Below, one piece after another: positions 1 through 12,743 of a stretch of 64,000 nucleotides of DNA. This DNA is from Heterobilharzia americana (lineage: Eukaryota; Platyhelminthes; Trematoda; Strigeidida; Schistosomatidae). The stretch is taken from NCBI GenBank assembly GCA_944470555.2, contig OX104134.1, forward strand, positions 67,760,678 to 67,824,677, read 5' to 3'. Each line of letters begins with the position of its first letter. The stretch's first letter is position 1. The position numbers and the translations under genes were made by a program. The notes under the pieces were generated by a model. The model had not been told where the DNA came from and ran no database searches. It saw only the letters and a list, made by a program, of their open reading frames with translations.

Positions 1-2770
1 ATTGTTATTTTGAATTTGGTTGTTGTACTGCATTCTTTCTCATTAACACTAGTTATGAATGCCATAACTGTCTTTAAGTAAATAAGAAAAAGATGTTTGT
101 AAGGAGCTATAGGCTGATGGAAACAATCTCTGAAGTGTCAAATGAGAATGCATTTAAAGACTTCAGTTTATGATTATTTTTCAGTTAAATTTCAGTTGAA
201 AATTTCAAAAGTTTTATAACCTACCTAAAGATCTGATCTGTCAACTATTTTGTGATGTCATATTCTACGACATGTATAAATAAAAGGGCAATGCAGTTTA
301 GAGAATTCCACACCACGAGACTCATCTTTATGATATACACATCTTTGTTATAAATATAATCACATGAAACCATTGTTACAGTTACTGTTACGACTTAAAG
401 GATGCAAAATTCGACCAGTTGATGTTTGAATTGTAACTATCTAGTGTATCTATAGCTGTGTCAGCATTATGCTTATGAATCGCTACGAATAAGTTGCTTA
501 ACTGTCTTTCATGATAATAATGATAATATAGACCTGAATAAAACTGATGTATGCTTAAATATTCTATACCTACCGACTTAAATCTTGAAAAGATTTTGAC
601 TGCCAACTAAAGGGCAGTGAATAACCCAAATTTAGTGAATAATAGTAACACTAAACCCTTCTTATATCCCAGGAAAATACTTTGAATAAGCATGAACTAT
701 TGGTATTATGAGTATCTTGGATGTAAGATATCTATCTTGATACCATGTAAAATTTGAAATAATGGAGGGTTGTAGCTTTCATCTTGCATGAATGAGTCGA
801 ATGCACCATATTCACGCAACAGGGATATATAAATAAACCACCTAATGAATCAGTAATAACTATGGGTGTTGACAGCATCTGGTTACCGTGTTCACTAAAC
901 GAAACAGTATGAATGACTTGTATGCAATAAACACACCTTGTTTGACCGAAAGAAATAGAAGATAACAACAAGGCATTAGGATTTGGGTACGACAATGCAC
1001 AGTTGGTTAGCTAGTCAATTATAAAGTAGGACTCAGTTTTAGTACATATCATTCTAAATCACCACAATCGAGATCACAAATGCTTTCAGACCTTATTTGC
1101 TGATTAACGAGTGAGGTGAACACATCTGTTAATTCACTAACATTTGAGGCAGATATAACTTGATTAGGAATTGCTTCTGATGTTATGAATGCATAAAAAA
1201 GACTTTGGTAAATAAATTGTGAATACTGTTTTTGTCAGAATTAACCAAACACTTGGGGTACTAAAACGAAATTATCTGAACGGAGTATGAGTCCATAATT
1301 TAAGTGCTGACAAATTAGAACACAAATCATGCAGTCACACAAATGTGCGAAATCAAAAAGTTGTGCTGATGCCATAACATTTTTACTGTTGAACAAACTA
1401 CCGTCCCATTGCTAACCATCTATTAGGAGGTGAATATAACAATTGTATTTAAGAATATCTGCTAGTAATTGTAGTATTTGTTTCATTTCAACTAAATTCT
1501 GCTTCACATATCTAAAATTCCATTTCCTTATTCGTCGCTTAAAGAGACTACATCATGAAGCTGTAGTCATTTAGTCCAGATAGTGGACTATCAACAGTTC
1601 CATTAGAGGTTCGAACTTAGTGGGGTTCACTGCACCTTATCTCCTAAAGATTTTAATAAGCCAACACATTATGTGCAGTTTATGGCCTAACATGAAAATC
1701 TGTATCTTGTTACCGAGATGTATTGTCGTTCATTTGAGTGATAGTTCTCAATTTTTTTAAATCATGATTTTCCTAAGTGAGCAGTTAATATTGATTTAAC
1801 GTTCCTGTCTTGTCACTGCTATTTGTGAGTACTGGAATAACCACATAAACTATGCAGAAGTTGGACACAACCAACGTTATATACTATACAAGCTGAACAA
1901 TTCTATGCTCAATGTATTTTTCGGCTTTGTATTCTCAGTGAAGGTGGATATAGGATTAGGAAACGACACAATGTAAAAAGTTGCATACAACTTCACGTTG
2001 AATGATTAGTAATCATAGTTTAAAAATAATGAATATACAAATGGGATTGGACAAGGAGATTAAGTACTTGTTTTTGACTTCTTTCATATTTTAATTTTGA
2101 TTATTTCACTGAAGTTCGTACCGGATTTTCATGAGAAAGACTTGAATTATTTTGTTTCAAATACTCAGGAGTTTACATAAAATAACCTACATTTAATGGA
2201 GTGGTATCACGCCGAAAAGATCTAAAAGTGGCTATGACGAAAGTTGCTGGCTTTCTATTTAGATTCTAGACAGCTAGACAAGTAGAAGTAATGGGTGAAG
2301 ACTCTAGACACTGTCTAAAAACTGGTCCATTGAAGCAGATGCATCTAAGCCTCACCTTTGTTTAAATCTTGAATGTATAATCACTCATCTCTGTTCGCTT
2401 AATCCTCTTCTCTTCTCATATTGTAACTTTACGCAACAGTTGATAGTACTTTCATGTTACCACCTTCCTTCAAGTTAACTTCTTGACAATGTCGATATGA
2501 AGTGTGTAAATTTAAATCAATACGTAATTACGTGAAGTCTTAGTTTACCATTCCTCTTATTCTTCTATTCGTTTACATTTACTTTGAATGATGTGATCCA
2601 CGAATAATTATAGTAACAGCACACAGCGTTCTGATGAAGTTCAAATGAACAATTTTTTTTTACAGATAACACTTAGACTAATGGCATCTCATCTGTCAGT
2701 TCAGGAGAAATAAAAAGAATATATGTATAAATTATTTATTATTTATTAATAGTTTTAATTCTTAGCTGTT
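1..2770. other. AT-rich intergenic DNA, no gene recognised
   Basis: Only short open frames occur here, for example 388-606 and 732-995 on the minus strand. They show no recognisable domain, splice context or compositional signal. I see no tRNA, no long tandem repeat and no known mobile element. Intron sequence of a long schistosome gene cannot be excluded. Confidence 0.5.
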
Positions 2771-2774
2771 ATAC

Positions 2775-2985
2775 TGGATCGAAATGAGATATGGGCTCCT
2801 ATGCGGACACCTTGATGTTCCCTGAATATTTATTGTTATGACTGGCTTGGTTGTGACTAGCGACGGTGGGTACGAGGTTCCAGTCTCAGTGGGAGCAACA
2901 TCACTCACTGGGATGCTAGTATATGTGGCTTGCGAGTCCCAAATAGGACGAAACGCGCGTCCTGGATTCCACTGCTAAACATAGT
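2775..2985 (+). mobile_element. Smalpha-type hammerhead repeat (alpha family), decayed
   Basis: The stretch at 2936-2971 carries the Smalpha stem II/loop (GTCCCAAATAGGACGAAAC), then a CGCGCGTC cleavage region and a downstream CCTGGATTCCACTGC block. The upstream core is damaged: CTTGCGAG stands where a hammerhead needs CTGANGAG, and the stem I partner ATCCAG is lost, so self-cleavage is unlikely. A tRNA-like leader (GAGGTTCCAGTCTC) and the conserved block AACATCACTCACTGGGA precede it. At 2790-2830 lies a module (TATGGGCTCCTATGCGG) that also occurs, in inverted relation, at 37.6 and 46.4 kb. Known of the family: SINE-like schistosome repeats with a pol III type promoter and a hammerhead. Confidence 0.75.
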
Positions 2986-2996
2986 CAAGTCAGCCA

Positions 2997-2998
<2 letters not shown>

Positions 2999-3051
<53 letters not shown>
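2999..3051. repeat. (TA)n microsatellite
   Basis: About 26 uninterrupted TA units directly follow the hammerhead repeat. The open frame of alternating Tyr-Ile across it is a translation of the repeat, not a gene. Confidence 0.97.
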
Positions 3052-3054
<3 letters not shown>

Positions 3055-3142
3055 CCGTAAAACGTTCGATACCATGTCTAAGATATACCTCATCTTAGTA
3101 AATACTTAATATAAGTGTAAAACTTGGGCACTGTGGTAGAAT

Positions 3143-3364
3143 GTAATTCCATATTAGATTTGTGTATTTGAATTATAACACACGGTGATATAGCATTACT
3201 TACTTGATTACGATTCGAGCATAAATGATTATTGCTCATAATCATATTATATCACACTGATATGATTATGAGCAATAATCATTTATGCTCGAAACGTCAT
3301 CAAGTAAATAATACTGTATCACTCTGCGCTATATTTCAAATAAACAAATCTAATATGGAATTAG
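3143..3364. repeat. Near-palindromic hairpin repeat (MITE-like or decayed ribozyme repeat)
   Basis: Two arms of about 104 bases (from 3143 rightward and from 3364 leftward) are reverse complements at roughly 88-90% by eye, meeting at a centre near 3250. The inner 35 bases match almost perfectly (GAGCATAAATGATTATTGCT and complement). The 13-mer TTAGTAAATACTT lies just outside the left arm (3095-3107) and again at the right edge (3361-3373), which could be a target-site duplication. No coding capacity. The rightward arm contains a GAGCA...TGCTC stem followed by GAAAC, as stem II plus GAAA would look in a hammerhead, but the CTGANGA box is not intact. Confidence 0.8.
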
Positions 3365-3373
3365 TAAATACTT

Positions 3374-5000
3374 GTTTTGCTCATCTAGACTTACCGTGAA
3401 GTTTTCTCTGTTAAATTTATAATATTTAAAAAAATTAGGATTGAAATTCATACAGCGGGTCAAAGTTTAATAATTTTTATAAATTTTTTTTTGAATCGAT
3501 TAGTGTCATCACAACAACTGCTAACATCTTAAATCTTGTGACCTTGAGAACAAATGACTCAAAAAGTGACTATCAAACTAAATGACACATCAAGACTGGA
3601 AAAAGAAGGAACAATGAACACTATATTTTATAGCTATATCAGTTTCAGAAAAGGGATTGATGTCATAAACCTAAAATAGATTGGTTAGACTAGAATGAAT
3701 GATTATGTGAATATATGAATGACCTACAGACATCTAGCCGAAGATTTGATTAGTTCATTTAAATTACAGCAATACAAAAAAGAGAACAGTGTGTAAACTT
3801 ATTAGGCTATCTGGCGTTTTTCTAGTGGTCATTCTTTATTTAGCTGTGCAACAATGGGTTTAATTGCTCACAAGAAATTGATAATCACAGGCATTTAGAA
3901 TACATATACAGAAGTGGTCCACTTTTTGGCTACCGGTTGATGACATTTGCAATTTTTAATTCTTTCTGTTCAATAAGCAGATGGAATAGTTCGGTAGTAG
4001 TTCGTTACTAGCTATCACCTTCTGTTTTTGATAGGCTTGTGTTAACTTCTGTTCGCTAGTCTGTGTTTTGTAACTACCAGCATAAGAAGTTAAGAAAATG
4101 TGATATAACAACTATGATTCCTTTGTCAAGAAAACATCTTTATACTCAAAGTAGACAAAATGTCACAATTAATTTTATTTCTGTGTCCTAGTAAGGAAAA
4201 TAGAAAAAATTAAAGCTGTCGTGTTGTGTATCAGTAGAAAGCTGAAAGATGTGACCATTACACAGTCTGTTTATCAGTGGGACTGAAAAGGTAGCCGCGG
4301 TTTGGTGGACTGATATCGTTGATAAGGTGTGATGACTGAGGGTGAATTAAAAACTTAAGTCATGGCTGGTTTCTATGCATACGCATCACCACAATGATCA
4401 TCAAGTGAAACAACTTCCTAGGAAAAGTAACACTTAATGCAGAAAAATTACTCTAGACTCTGCATGACGTCATTATAAGCGTTTACAGAAGTACTAAAGG
4501 TCCATTAACTACTAATGAACGGCTCAACTTCGGGAAGTGACCATCGAAATTAACACTTAGTAGTGATATTGATATAAGTGAGCTTTAGTGATCTCATGTT
4601 TTACACAGCAGTAAAACTTTTATAGGGATAAGATTACTTCTTACCATGTGGTTTTCAAACAATCAAAATGTTTGCCAAATTACTTGTTAGTACTCACGTG
4701 AAATAATGACAGTATCCAATCTTATCCGCACCAGGAGTAATGAGAACTTAGATTGAATGTATTCAAGAAGTGATGCTTGTAATAGTCACGTAAGGCTAGT
4801 ACTATGTGGTTGTCATTAAATTTTTCACTTATTATGAAGGTGTAAGAAAAGATTAAGTGATGATTGACCACTGGGTGGTAACCGATGTAGGAATAAAATC
4901 CTATGTATTGAATACTAATCGAAATTTATTATCCACTTTTGTAATTCATCCACTAAGCTACGCAATGTGACCTGTATTTTGGTACTGGGTGTTGAGAATT
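3374..5000. other. AT-rich intergenic DNA, nothing recognised
   Basis: No open frame of note, no RNA gene and no recognisable repeat. Either unannotated repeat decay or intergenic/intron sequence. Confidence 0.5.
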
Positions 5001-5085
5001 AATCGGAAATAAGTCCTAGAGGTAGTTTATATGCTTGCTGACATTCATCAGCAAGGCTTTTCTGCAACCATAACGCTACCTATTG
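5000..5085 (-). mobile_element. Hammerhead-like SINE fragment (beta family), decayed
   Basis: Read on the minus strand, this has the order GCAG(A)AAAGCCTTGCTGATGA, then a stem-loop containing AGCAAGCAT, then a purine/AGGAC segment. It matches the hammerhead end of the copies at 23.6, 36.1, 47.5 and 49.4 kb. A CTGATGA box is present (minus strand, near 5050-5044), but the GAAA box is not cleanly preserved. The tRNA-like head seen in the 47.5 kb copy is not evident here. Confidence 0.5.
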
Positions 5086-8000
5086 ATTGACTCTTAATAA
5101 CTTCTAACTAGATGAACAGAAAAAAAACATGATGAACGGACTAATAAAATAAACCCCACAAACTTGCATCAATTCTGCCTAACTTTCTAACAATAGATGA
5201 GAAAAATCGGCTACTAAATAATCGCCTCCATCTTAAATTAAAAGCCATATTCTATGACGTCTCAATGCTTTGAATTGTATAACCCCACAGAGAGCTGCGA
5301 CGCACCAAAACTGTTTTTCACAAGCAACTATAGATATTTAGACCAAATTCAGGCTTGATACTTAAAAAAATTAGCCTTTGGGTAAGTGATATTTACAAGT
5401 TTGTTATTTCCATTCCTGAATGAATAAAAACAAAGTAAGACTGCTTTCATTCACCAGGAAATACGAATATCAAGGTGAGCAACAAAACTTCCCTTCATCT
5501 TATGGTATCAGGTCATAAGTTAATCACCTCTGCTTGTTTCAGTTGTTCAGGAAAAAGTCTATAGGAAAGAAATTTTTATAATGACTCGGTAACATATATT
5601 TAAGCCACCGACTTCAGTATTTCTAGATGACTTTATCTAACAAATGAATAAACTCACCCAGTTCACATATACAATATTGGAACCCGAATCAAAAACTCAA
5701 AATGCACTCATCGATCAACTCAGTAATATTATGCGGTATTGCCACTAGATAAACCCAAGTCGTGTAGAGACATCGATCTTCGAACAGAAAGTCATAACAC
5801 GTTCTCACCTTTGATAAGTTAAGCTTCAGAGATGAAGAGGAGAACCAAATGGATTCACACATCATATATCCGGTCTTTTAGTGTTAGATTAGCATTTCAA
5901 AAGCACCTTAAAGTGACCTAGGTTAGTACATGTTGCTCTTATATATCATAAATGGTTAAAAGTCTCATGCCTGATACTTCCACCAGCACTCACACAACCA
6001 CTCGAGTGCTCAGACTCCCCCAAATGCTTCGAAAGTTTACCACCAAAAGCAAGAACACACTTCTGTCATTCTTGTGAAACCATATTACACTTTTATGGTG
6101 CCAAGTGCATAACATACTGATATCGATCGCTAACTGATGACTTGGAATTTCAGTTACCCGTGTATTGTTACACAGTAGGCTAATGCCATTCTTATAATCA
6201 AGTTTAAATGATATTTCGCTGTGTTAAAGATCTACAGCACTACCATCACATGCATCTTCTAAAAGTATAGCAAGGGTACCATAGGCAGATAAGTTAAAAT
6301 GAAAGCAATGAGTAGAGATGGTTAATTGCTCTAACCCCACCTAAGATGTAGCTATGAAGGGCCCTAAGGGTGTCGACAAACTAAGTAGATGACCATATCT
6401 CAGAGAAAATTCCAAGGGCAACGCAAACTTTGGTATATAAAAAGCGTGATGGGATAGAAAAATCTGGTATCACAAGTGATGAATGAGTATGCGACCTAAA
6501 AAAAGCCTTCCTAACTCTTAATGACTGAAGTTTTTGAGCGGTTTGCAGTTTTTACTTTGTACGATAGTTAACACTATTTCAGATCCAGCTGTTTGCAAAC
6601 TAATACCATAGTAACTATCACGTACATTACATCAGTCCTTTTTAAAGATGAGCAATGTGATGGGGTTACTCTTAGTTTATTGAGTTCGTTGACCACAGTT
6701 TCACCACTTTCTGAAAGAAAAAGCCGAGTTATCCACAGTCAACGTATGACCTTTTGAACTAAGTGCTGTCTGAGACATATTTCTATTACAGTTCCATCAG
6801 CTTCAGTGTGTCAAATACGTAGTTATTGACAGTAATCAGTATTTTGAAGATGACCTATGCATTTGTCACCAACATATCTATGAGAGAATCTTACCCAATG
6901 GTACAAATAGATTTTATTTTTATGAAGCTTCACCAATCTACGAGAGGTATAGTTTTTTCCCATTCTAAATTCTATCGTGCTTGAAATAAAGCCTATTAGC
7001 ATATACCACATATATTCAACAAAGCTGCGTTTCTGTAGTGTAAATACATTTTGCGTGAAGAACCATTAAAATTTAAAAATATATAAACAATGGACTCGTA
7101 AAAGCTGTCTGTGGTCAAAGGATTTCACTCGTAGTCAGCATTTTATGGAACTTCGGAGAAAATGAGTTTATGAGTCTGCAAAACTTAAAGTAATTACACT
7201 TATTTCAGTGGGCCGCTGGCACAGTGAAACACGTTCAAATGATAAAAAAATTACTTAACTAAGTGGCTTTTTTTATGAACTGAAAGTGTATTATCCGTTT
7301 AATTCTTATCTATCTGCATAAAACAAAGGCTTTTTACAAAAGTATACCTCAAAACGTAATTGAAATTTCTACAACGATGTAGTTTTCTCCGGAAATATTT
7401 ATCGCCAAATATGTTTGTGTTACAGTCAACCTGGTACAATTTGCACTAGGTTATGAGCCTAAAGTAATTCTAGGATTTTTCTATACAACCCGGTTACCTA
7501 TGCTGACGTAAGTGAAGCAGAGTTTTAATCTGAAACCTATCACTTCAAAGTCTAAGCTAATGAGCCATAAATTCAGGGCTTTTTCAATAAAAGAAATAAA
7601 CTGTGATCAAGTCATCCTTCAGTGTGTTTCTGCTTCTCTCATAGAGTACAAATCCATATTCAGTTATCTTAGGATATACCTAATTACAAAAATGATGAGG
7701 AAGGAATACAATGCATCTATCTTAAATGTGGAGCGATGAACGCAAGGGATTGAGGCTTTTCACTTAAAAAAGTAACCAGTTCATGTATTTCACTGTCAGA
7801 TGACTCAAGCAAATGGAACTAATTTTCGGAGGAAAGTGATCGCCACCAGTAGGATGCTAGATAATGGACCAAAAGACATAATCCAAGAAAAGATTGATTG
7901 ATTCAGATGTTGACATTTCCAGGTACTACACTACAACAGAAACCCTAGTGAAATATTCTCTCTTTAGCATGTAGAAATTATATGATAACTTCAGATGTAC

Positions 8001-8300
8001 TGATGTAACTGTTTAGATACGGCTACTCATTTCATCAGTAGATGAAATCAATAACATGTGACTCCATATTAACTCCATGAATTTACAAAACAAATCCCAG
8101 AGGTAAAGGAGAATGGCCAATCGCCTGAGGCACCAAACTTTCAGCCAGTAAGTTACGGGTTCATAACTTGCTCAATCTACTTCCATCAGACCAGCCAGGT
8201 AGCGTCAAAAACCTTGTGCAATAGGCGTGGATCATCCTCTAGTATAAACCTTTTCATTTCATGAAATAACAAATGTAAAAGTTCAGTATACGCATAACTT
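5086..8300. other. AT-rich DNA downstream of the zinc-finger exon, no further exon found
   Basis: This lies downstream of the zinc-finger exon in its direction of transcription, so part is probably intron. I looked on the minus strand for a following exon with the second half of a C2H2 finger (a His-x3-His-Thr-Gly-Glu linker) and found none. Short frames at 6823-7011 (minus) and 7512-7739 (plus) have no recognisable content. Confidence 0.45.
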
Positions 8301-8302
8301 AC
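8297..8302 (-). other. 5' splice donor of the zinc-finger exon
   Basis: The minus strand reads AGCG|GTAAGT, a consensus U1 site. It splits a Gly codon between the Cys pair and the His pair of finger 2, so the next exon must restore a leucine and two histidines in phase 1. Confidence 0.8.
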
Positions 8303-8876
8303 CGCTTTGATTAAATGCTTTGTTACATATTTCGCAAACATATGGTTTTTCTCCCGTGTGTATTCGTTCATGTACTTTGAGAACATTCATCAGACTGAAT
8401 GCTTTATTACAATATCGACAGATAAATTTTCGTGGTCTTTTATCCTCAGGAGAATTATTTGAAGCTGATTTTGAGTAGATCAATTTCCCTGTATCTTTGT
8501 TTCCATCGCTAACTTGTTTCATTGAATCATCAGAATCATTTGCATTATTCGAGTAATGGAAATTGAATGGATCCATTTTACCTGACTGCTGATTGATATC
8601 ACCTTGATCATCTTCATCGTCATCAGTATCCTCTGTTATATCATCAGTGTCAACATGATCAATCATCATATCTTGTATATGACGATTAAGGTGTTCGTTT
8701 TCTGGAATACCTGATAATTCATGTTCAAAGGACTTTTCTTTATCGATAAAACTTGTGTGTGATTCATTGTTTACTGGTGACTGAGGTGAATTACTGTCAT
8801 TGTTGTTTGTACTACTGATAACAGATGGATTGATAGTAGTATCAGTAGATATCAAAAAGCTTTGTTGCTCATCCAT
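8303..8876 (-). CDS. C2H2 zinc-finger protein, N-terminal coding exon (partial gene)
   Basis: ATG at 8876-8874, with an in-frame TAA a few codons upstream, opens 191 complete codons plus one base. The exon stops at a strong 5' splice site, GTAAGT, on the minus strand at 8302-8297 (phase 1). Residues 1-145 are polar and acidic, with an Asp/Glu run near 75-95 ([16 protein letters not shown]). A basic linker (KRPRK) leads into a complete C2H2 finger with Cys153, Cys156, His169 and His173. The canonical linker HTGEKPY and the first half of a second finger (Cys181, Cys184) follow, and the intron cuts that finger after NQS. The open frame past the splice site gives only KLCVY and breaks the finger, which supports splicing. 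Likely a nuclear DNA-binding transcription regulator by family. Target unknown; remaining exons were not found at lower coordinates. Confidence 0.82.
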
Positions 8877-8889
8877 AAGATTTACTATA

Positions 8890-11800
8890 ATTTAATCAAA
8901 TGCAGTTCAAAAATAATTTTTCGTAGAGAAGTGAAAAATTGAGTTTATTTCTGTCTGCTGAAACCTATCTTCTTTCGGTATTAATGTACTACCACTATTC
9001 GTTTACTCGAAAATTGCTACTGCTACTATTATTAGCTCACTAAACAACTTTTCAGGCAAATAGGTGATGTAAGTAGACAGAATGAAAAAAAATTATATGT
9101 ATAACAAAATTTAAAATTTATGATATGCTATTAGTTTTAATTTTTGTCCAATGAACTACCGATGTCCCTTGGATTACGGTAAGTCCGAGTGATGTTTAGC
9201 ACATTGTAGTACGGACAGTCAAAATTTTATTCGAGAAAGTGCCTGAAAGAGTATGTTTGAACTCATGTTTGCTTGTGTATAAATGCATACTTTGAAAGGC
9301 AAACTTGTACATGTGTATGTGTGTATGCAGTGTGACTATTGTAACGTGTCCCAACCCTTGAGTTAGTTTAACAAGGTATGGTAGTGAGTGGTGTGCGTAG
9401 ATTACAATGTACATATGCAGTCTTGCTATATCGATGGAGCAGTAAGATTAGGTGGAGTGAATGGAAATGGGATGGAAAGCATGTCCCCTTACTTGAGTAT
9501 TTTCCTTTGGTAGCTTTACTCACTTATTTTGCATGCGCACATGTGATTTGTTTTTGCCTTACAATGACTCTGACCAAACGCTTGCTGGATTGACATAGAT
9601 GAAGAAAATGTCACGGCTGAAATAGACATTGGGGGAGAAGTACTGACTGTAAAATTATACTCCACTCTCTCCCTCCCTCTTATTGACTTAATCTGTGTAT
9701 ACGTGCTCAGCCTAATCCACTCTGCTTATTGGTATATGTGATTTCAGCGTCAATAGTGAAAAGCTAAAACTGCTGACTGCATAGACCAGATTTTATGAAC
9801 TTTTCATGTTGTTTACTAGAAAGGTCATACATAATAAGGATTTGAAATATAGATGTCTCATAAGCTAGTAATTGCAAGTTCGAACTCTCTTACCTTCTTT
9901 CTATTATTCAATGTACATAGGATATTAACAATAAAAATTATACAAAAAAACAGGAGCATTGGGTTAAAGTATTAACAAAAGAAAACGGATTGACATATTG
10001 TGTCTAGTTTCGGTTAGATAAAAAAAGAAAATTGGCAGATAAAAAAAATAATCAAAAAAGCATTGTGAGACTGAACATAACAATTGGCCAGCTAGATTAG
10101 GTATGAAAGAGTGTTTACAAAAATAAACAGCCAATAGAATAGTGAGCTTTCGGCACTTATTGTTTTCATCAGCAGAAATTCGTTGGCAGTAGGAGTTGCA
10201 GTGTGAGAATACATGTACGATTTGGGATAGTATCACTTCACAGAAAAAATGAAGTGTATGCTTGTATTGGTTCGTAGTGCAAATCAGCATATTTAGAACC
10301 CAATATGACTAAGTAGGTAATGTAAGCAAATAAAGTATTCAAGAGCTCTTTAGGACATAGAAAAGCAGAAACGGAGTTAGAACATTACAGAAATCATCAG
10401 TGCTTAGATTCAATGTACATACAAACAGATAATTGGTTTTGAACAGAATAGGTTTTATTTTCTGAGCTCCAGCAGCGGAAATTTAGGGTTAGCTGAATAT
10501 TAGGTGATCTTCACCAATCTGGAAGCAATGAGCTGAAAACAGTAAGTAGAATTATGGCTTTGGGACTTAAACTTGTATTTATTCACATTATTTGTTAATA
10601 CAATATTAAGAGAAATACCACGATGTGGTATTCTTTAAAAAAATATGAAGCTTTCAAATCACGTGTCTTTCCACAAATGTATGATGGTGAAAATGGGATT
10701 GTATTGATGTTGTAGACGGTAAACACAGTTTTTGAGTCTGCTTTTACGATACTGAACATGAACACATTCATTGCTAAGTTTTAACCAAATTTTCTTTGGA
10801 ATCGAAAGGGAACCTAGGCCTTAGTGGAGATTGAACTTGCGGGACTCGGTTTCTAATCATGTTTATTCGAGTAGTATGTCAACTTCCGTTATTACTGTAA
10901 TAAGCAGACATCAGGTCAAACATCAAGTTTATTTCACTTGGGAAAAAGAATGAAGAAACCCTACTTATCAACCTTACCCACGATATGATCAATCTGGAAG
11001 TTGTGAATGCATGTACGTTAGAAACATATGCATTATATTTTGGGCTCGAAATTAAGCTTTCATTAGGTCAGAGTTGATTAACTCCTTTGAGTTAAGGCTT
11101 TACTGAACCCATTTGTCCATTGTTCACACCAGTTATAGAACAAGCAAATAATATAAAGAAGTACTGAATACAAACTATAGCTCAGATGAGAATCGTGCAG
11201 TACATTGTATACTACACTAATTCGGTATTATAGTTCTTCAAGCATCGGAAAAAACATTTTATCTTTGAGTCACAAAACTAAACATAGATTGTCATTATTT
11301 TCTATTTTCCGTCTGTGATTTTCACTACGATTAATTATGTTTGCTTTTAACTTCGCTAGCTTCATGACAAAGGACTACTCATCAGGTTGTGGAAAAAACC
11401 TCTAGCTTTGGAAAGCATTTAGGTAACCCAAGTTCAGTTGTTTTATTCTGCATTTAGAATTGTAAACTAAGTTGTAAAGTCTACCGAATCCTTATTCATT
11501 ATTTTAACTACTTTGCTATATGATATCAACTTATCTCAAGTGGTAGTACATGCAATCTAACTCAATGATGATCATCTTCCGCTTTCTTGTGTTTTTACGA
11601 CCGAGATTTGAAAAAAAAACCTCAGTGACAGTTATTGGAAAGAGAAATCTTCTCAATTATGTGTTGTACTTGAACCTCGTCACTGTTTTATCCATTGACT
11701 TCCTGTCTACCAATATCTGACACAGTGGAAGGCTAGAAATGAGAAAACAGTTACAGCTGAGTCAAATATCTCTTGATAAAATAAACTGCGTAGATTACAG

Positions 11801-12021
11801 AGGTTAGACAAAAACATGGTTAGAGTTTATCAAGCTTTGATAAATAACCCTTGGTGCACACCGAATTCCTAGAAAACTCGGCAGGAAAACAACACTGATT
11901 TTCATTTCGTTCAATAACGGATAGTTAATAATGGTTGCTATCAGTCAGTGCTGAGTACAAAGGTTTAGAAAGCTGAATGAGTTACATATTGCATATCATA
12001 ATGCGCATATATTTTAATTAT
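8890..12021. other. AT-rich intergenic DNA, nothing firmly recognised
   Basis: This lies upstream of the zinc-finger ATG, so a promoter or 5' non-coding exon may be here, but I cannot place one. Short frames at 9196-9414 (minus), 9378-9593 (plus) and 9964-10290 (minus) look random. A weak tRNA-like stretch on the minus strand near 10800-10880 may be a decayed SINE head; it is too degraded to call. Confidence 0.45.
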
Positions 12022-12711
12022 ATGATTAGTCCAGTGGAATAGAGGGCTTCAGTAGAACATCTCCACTGCACTCTCTTCTCTGAAATCTTTCGAACCTAGC
12101 TCCACAACTGCCCACAAGCTCTCATTTCCTCCTCGCACAATCTCCTCCATATCACCCTCACCTCGGACGCCCAACTCGCCGTTTCCCATCTTGCTTCCAC
12201 TCCAGGGTCTGGCCTGGTGCCTGATGTCCCCAATCAGCCCTCTCAGTGTATGCCAAATCCAATCCATCTCCACTTCCTTCCAATGCATATTTGTTGGGCG
12301 ATGGGTTCTTGCTTCGTTGGTTCGTTGCCCGGCTACAGTTCCTTGTTGCTCATTCCTATCGTTCTGGTCATCTGATCTTCAGTAACGAGCCAGTGTAGGC
12401 AGTTGTTGATGATTTATGTCTGTAGTTTATTGGAAATGCCTTTCGTAACGTGCCAAGTTTCTCAACCATATAGGAGCACTGATATGACGTTGGTGTTGAA
12501 AATCCGGATGTTGTTCCACATGCTGAGTGCAGTGCAGAAGATCTCCACACTGGTTTCAGATTAATGCAGGAAGGCCTGTCTTGGTGTCTTTCCGATCCTG
12601 GATGGCTTTGACGTCCTCATCGGTGCCACCGCCTGTAGTTGAGACAGTGCTGCTTAGATAGGTGAAACAGGCTACTTCCTTTAAGTTTCTCCCGTTGATA
12701 GTGATTGGAGT

Positions 12712-12743
<32 letters not shown>

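Noticed and set aside
2905..3093. Tyr-Ile repeat proteins here and at 21303-21560
   Set aside because: Translations of (TA)n microsatellites.
8186..8386. 66-codon minus-strand frame overlapping the zinc-finger exon
   Set aside because: It is another frame of the exon end and intron; the finger frame with its GTAAGT donor explains the sequence.
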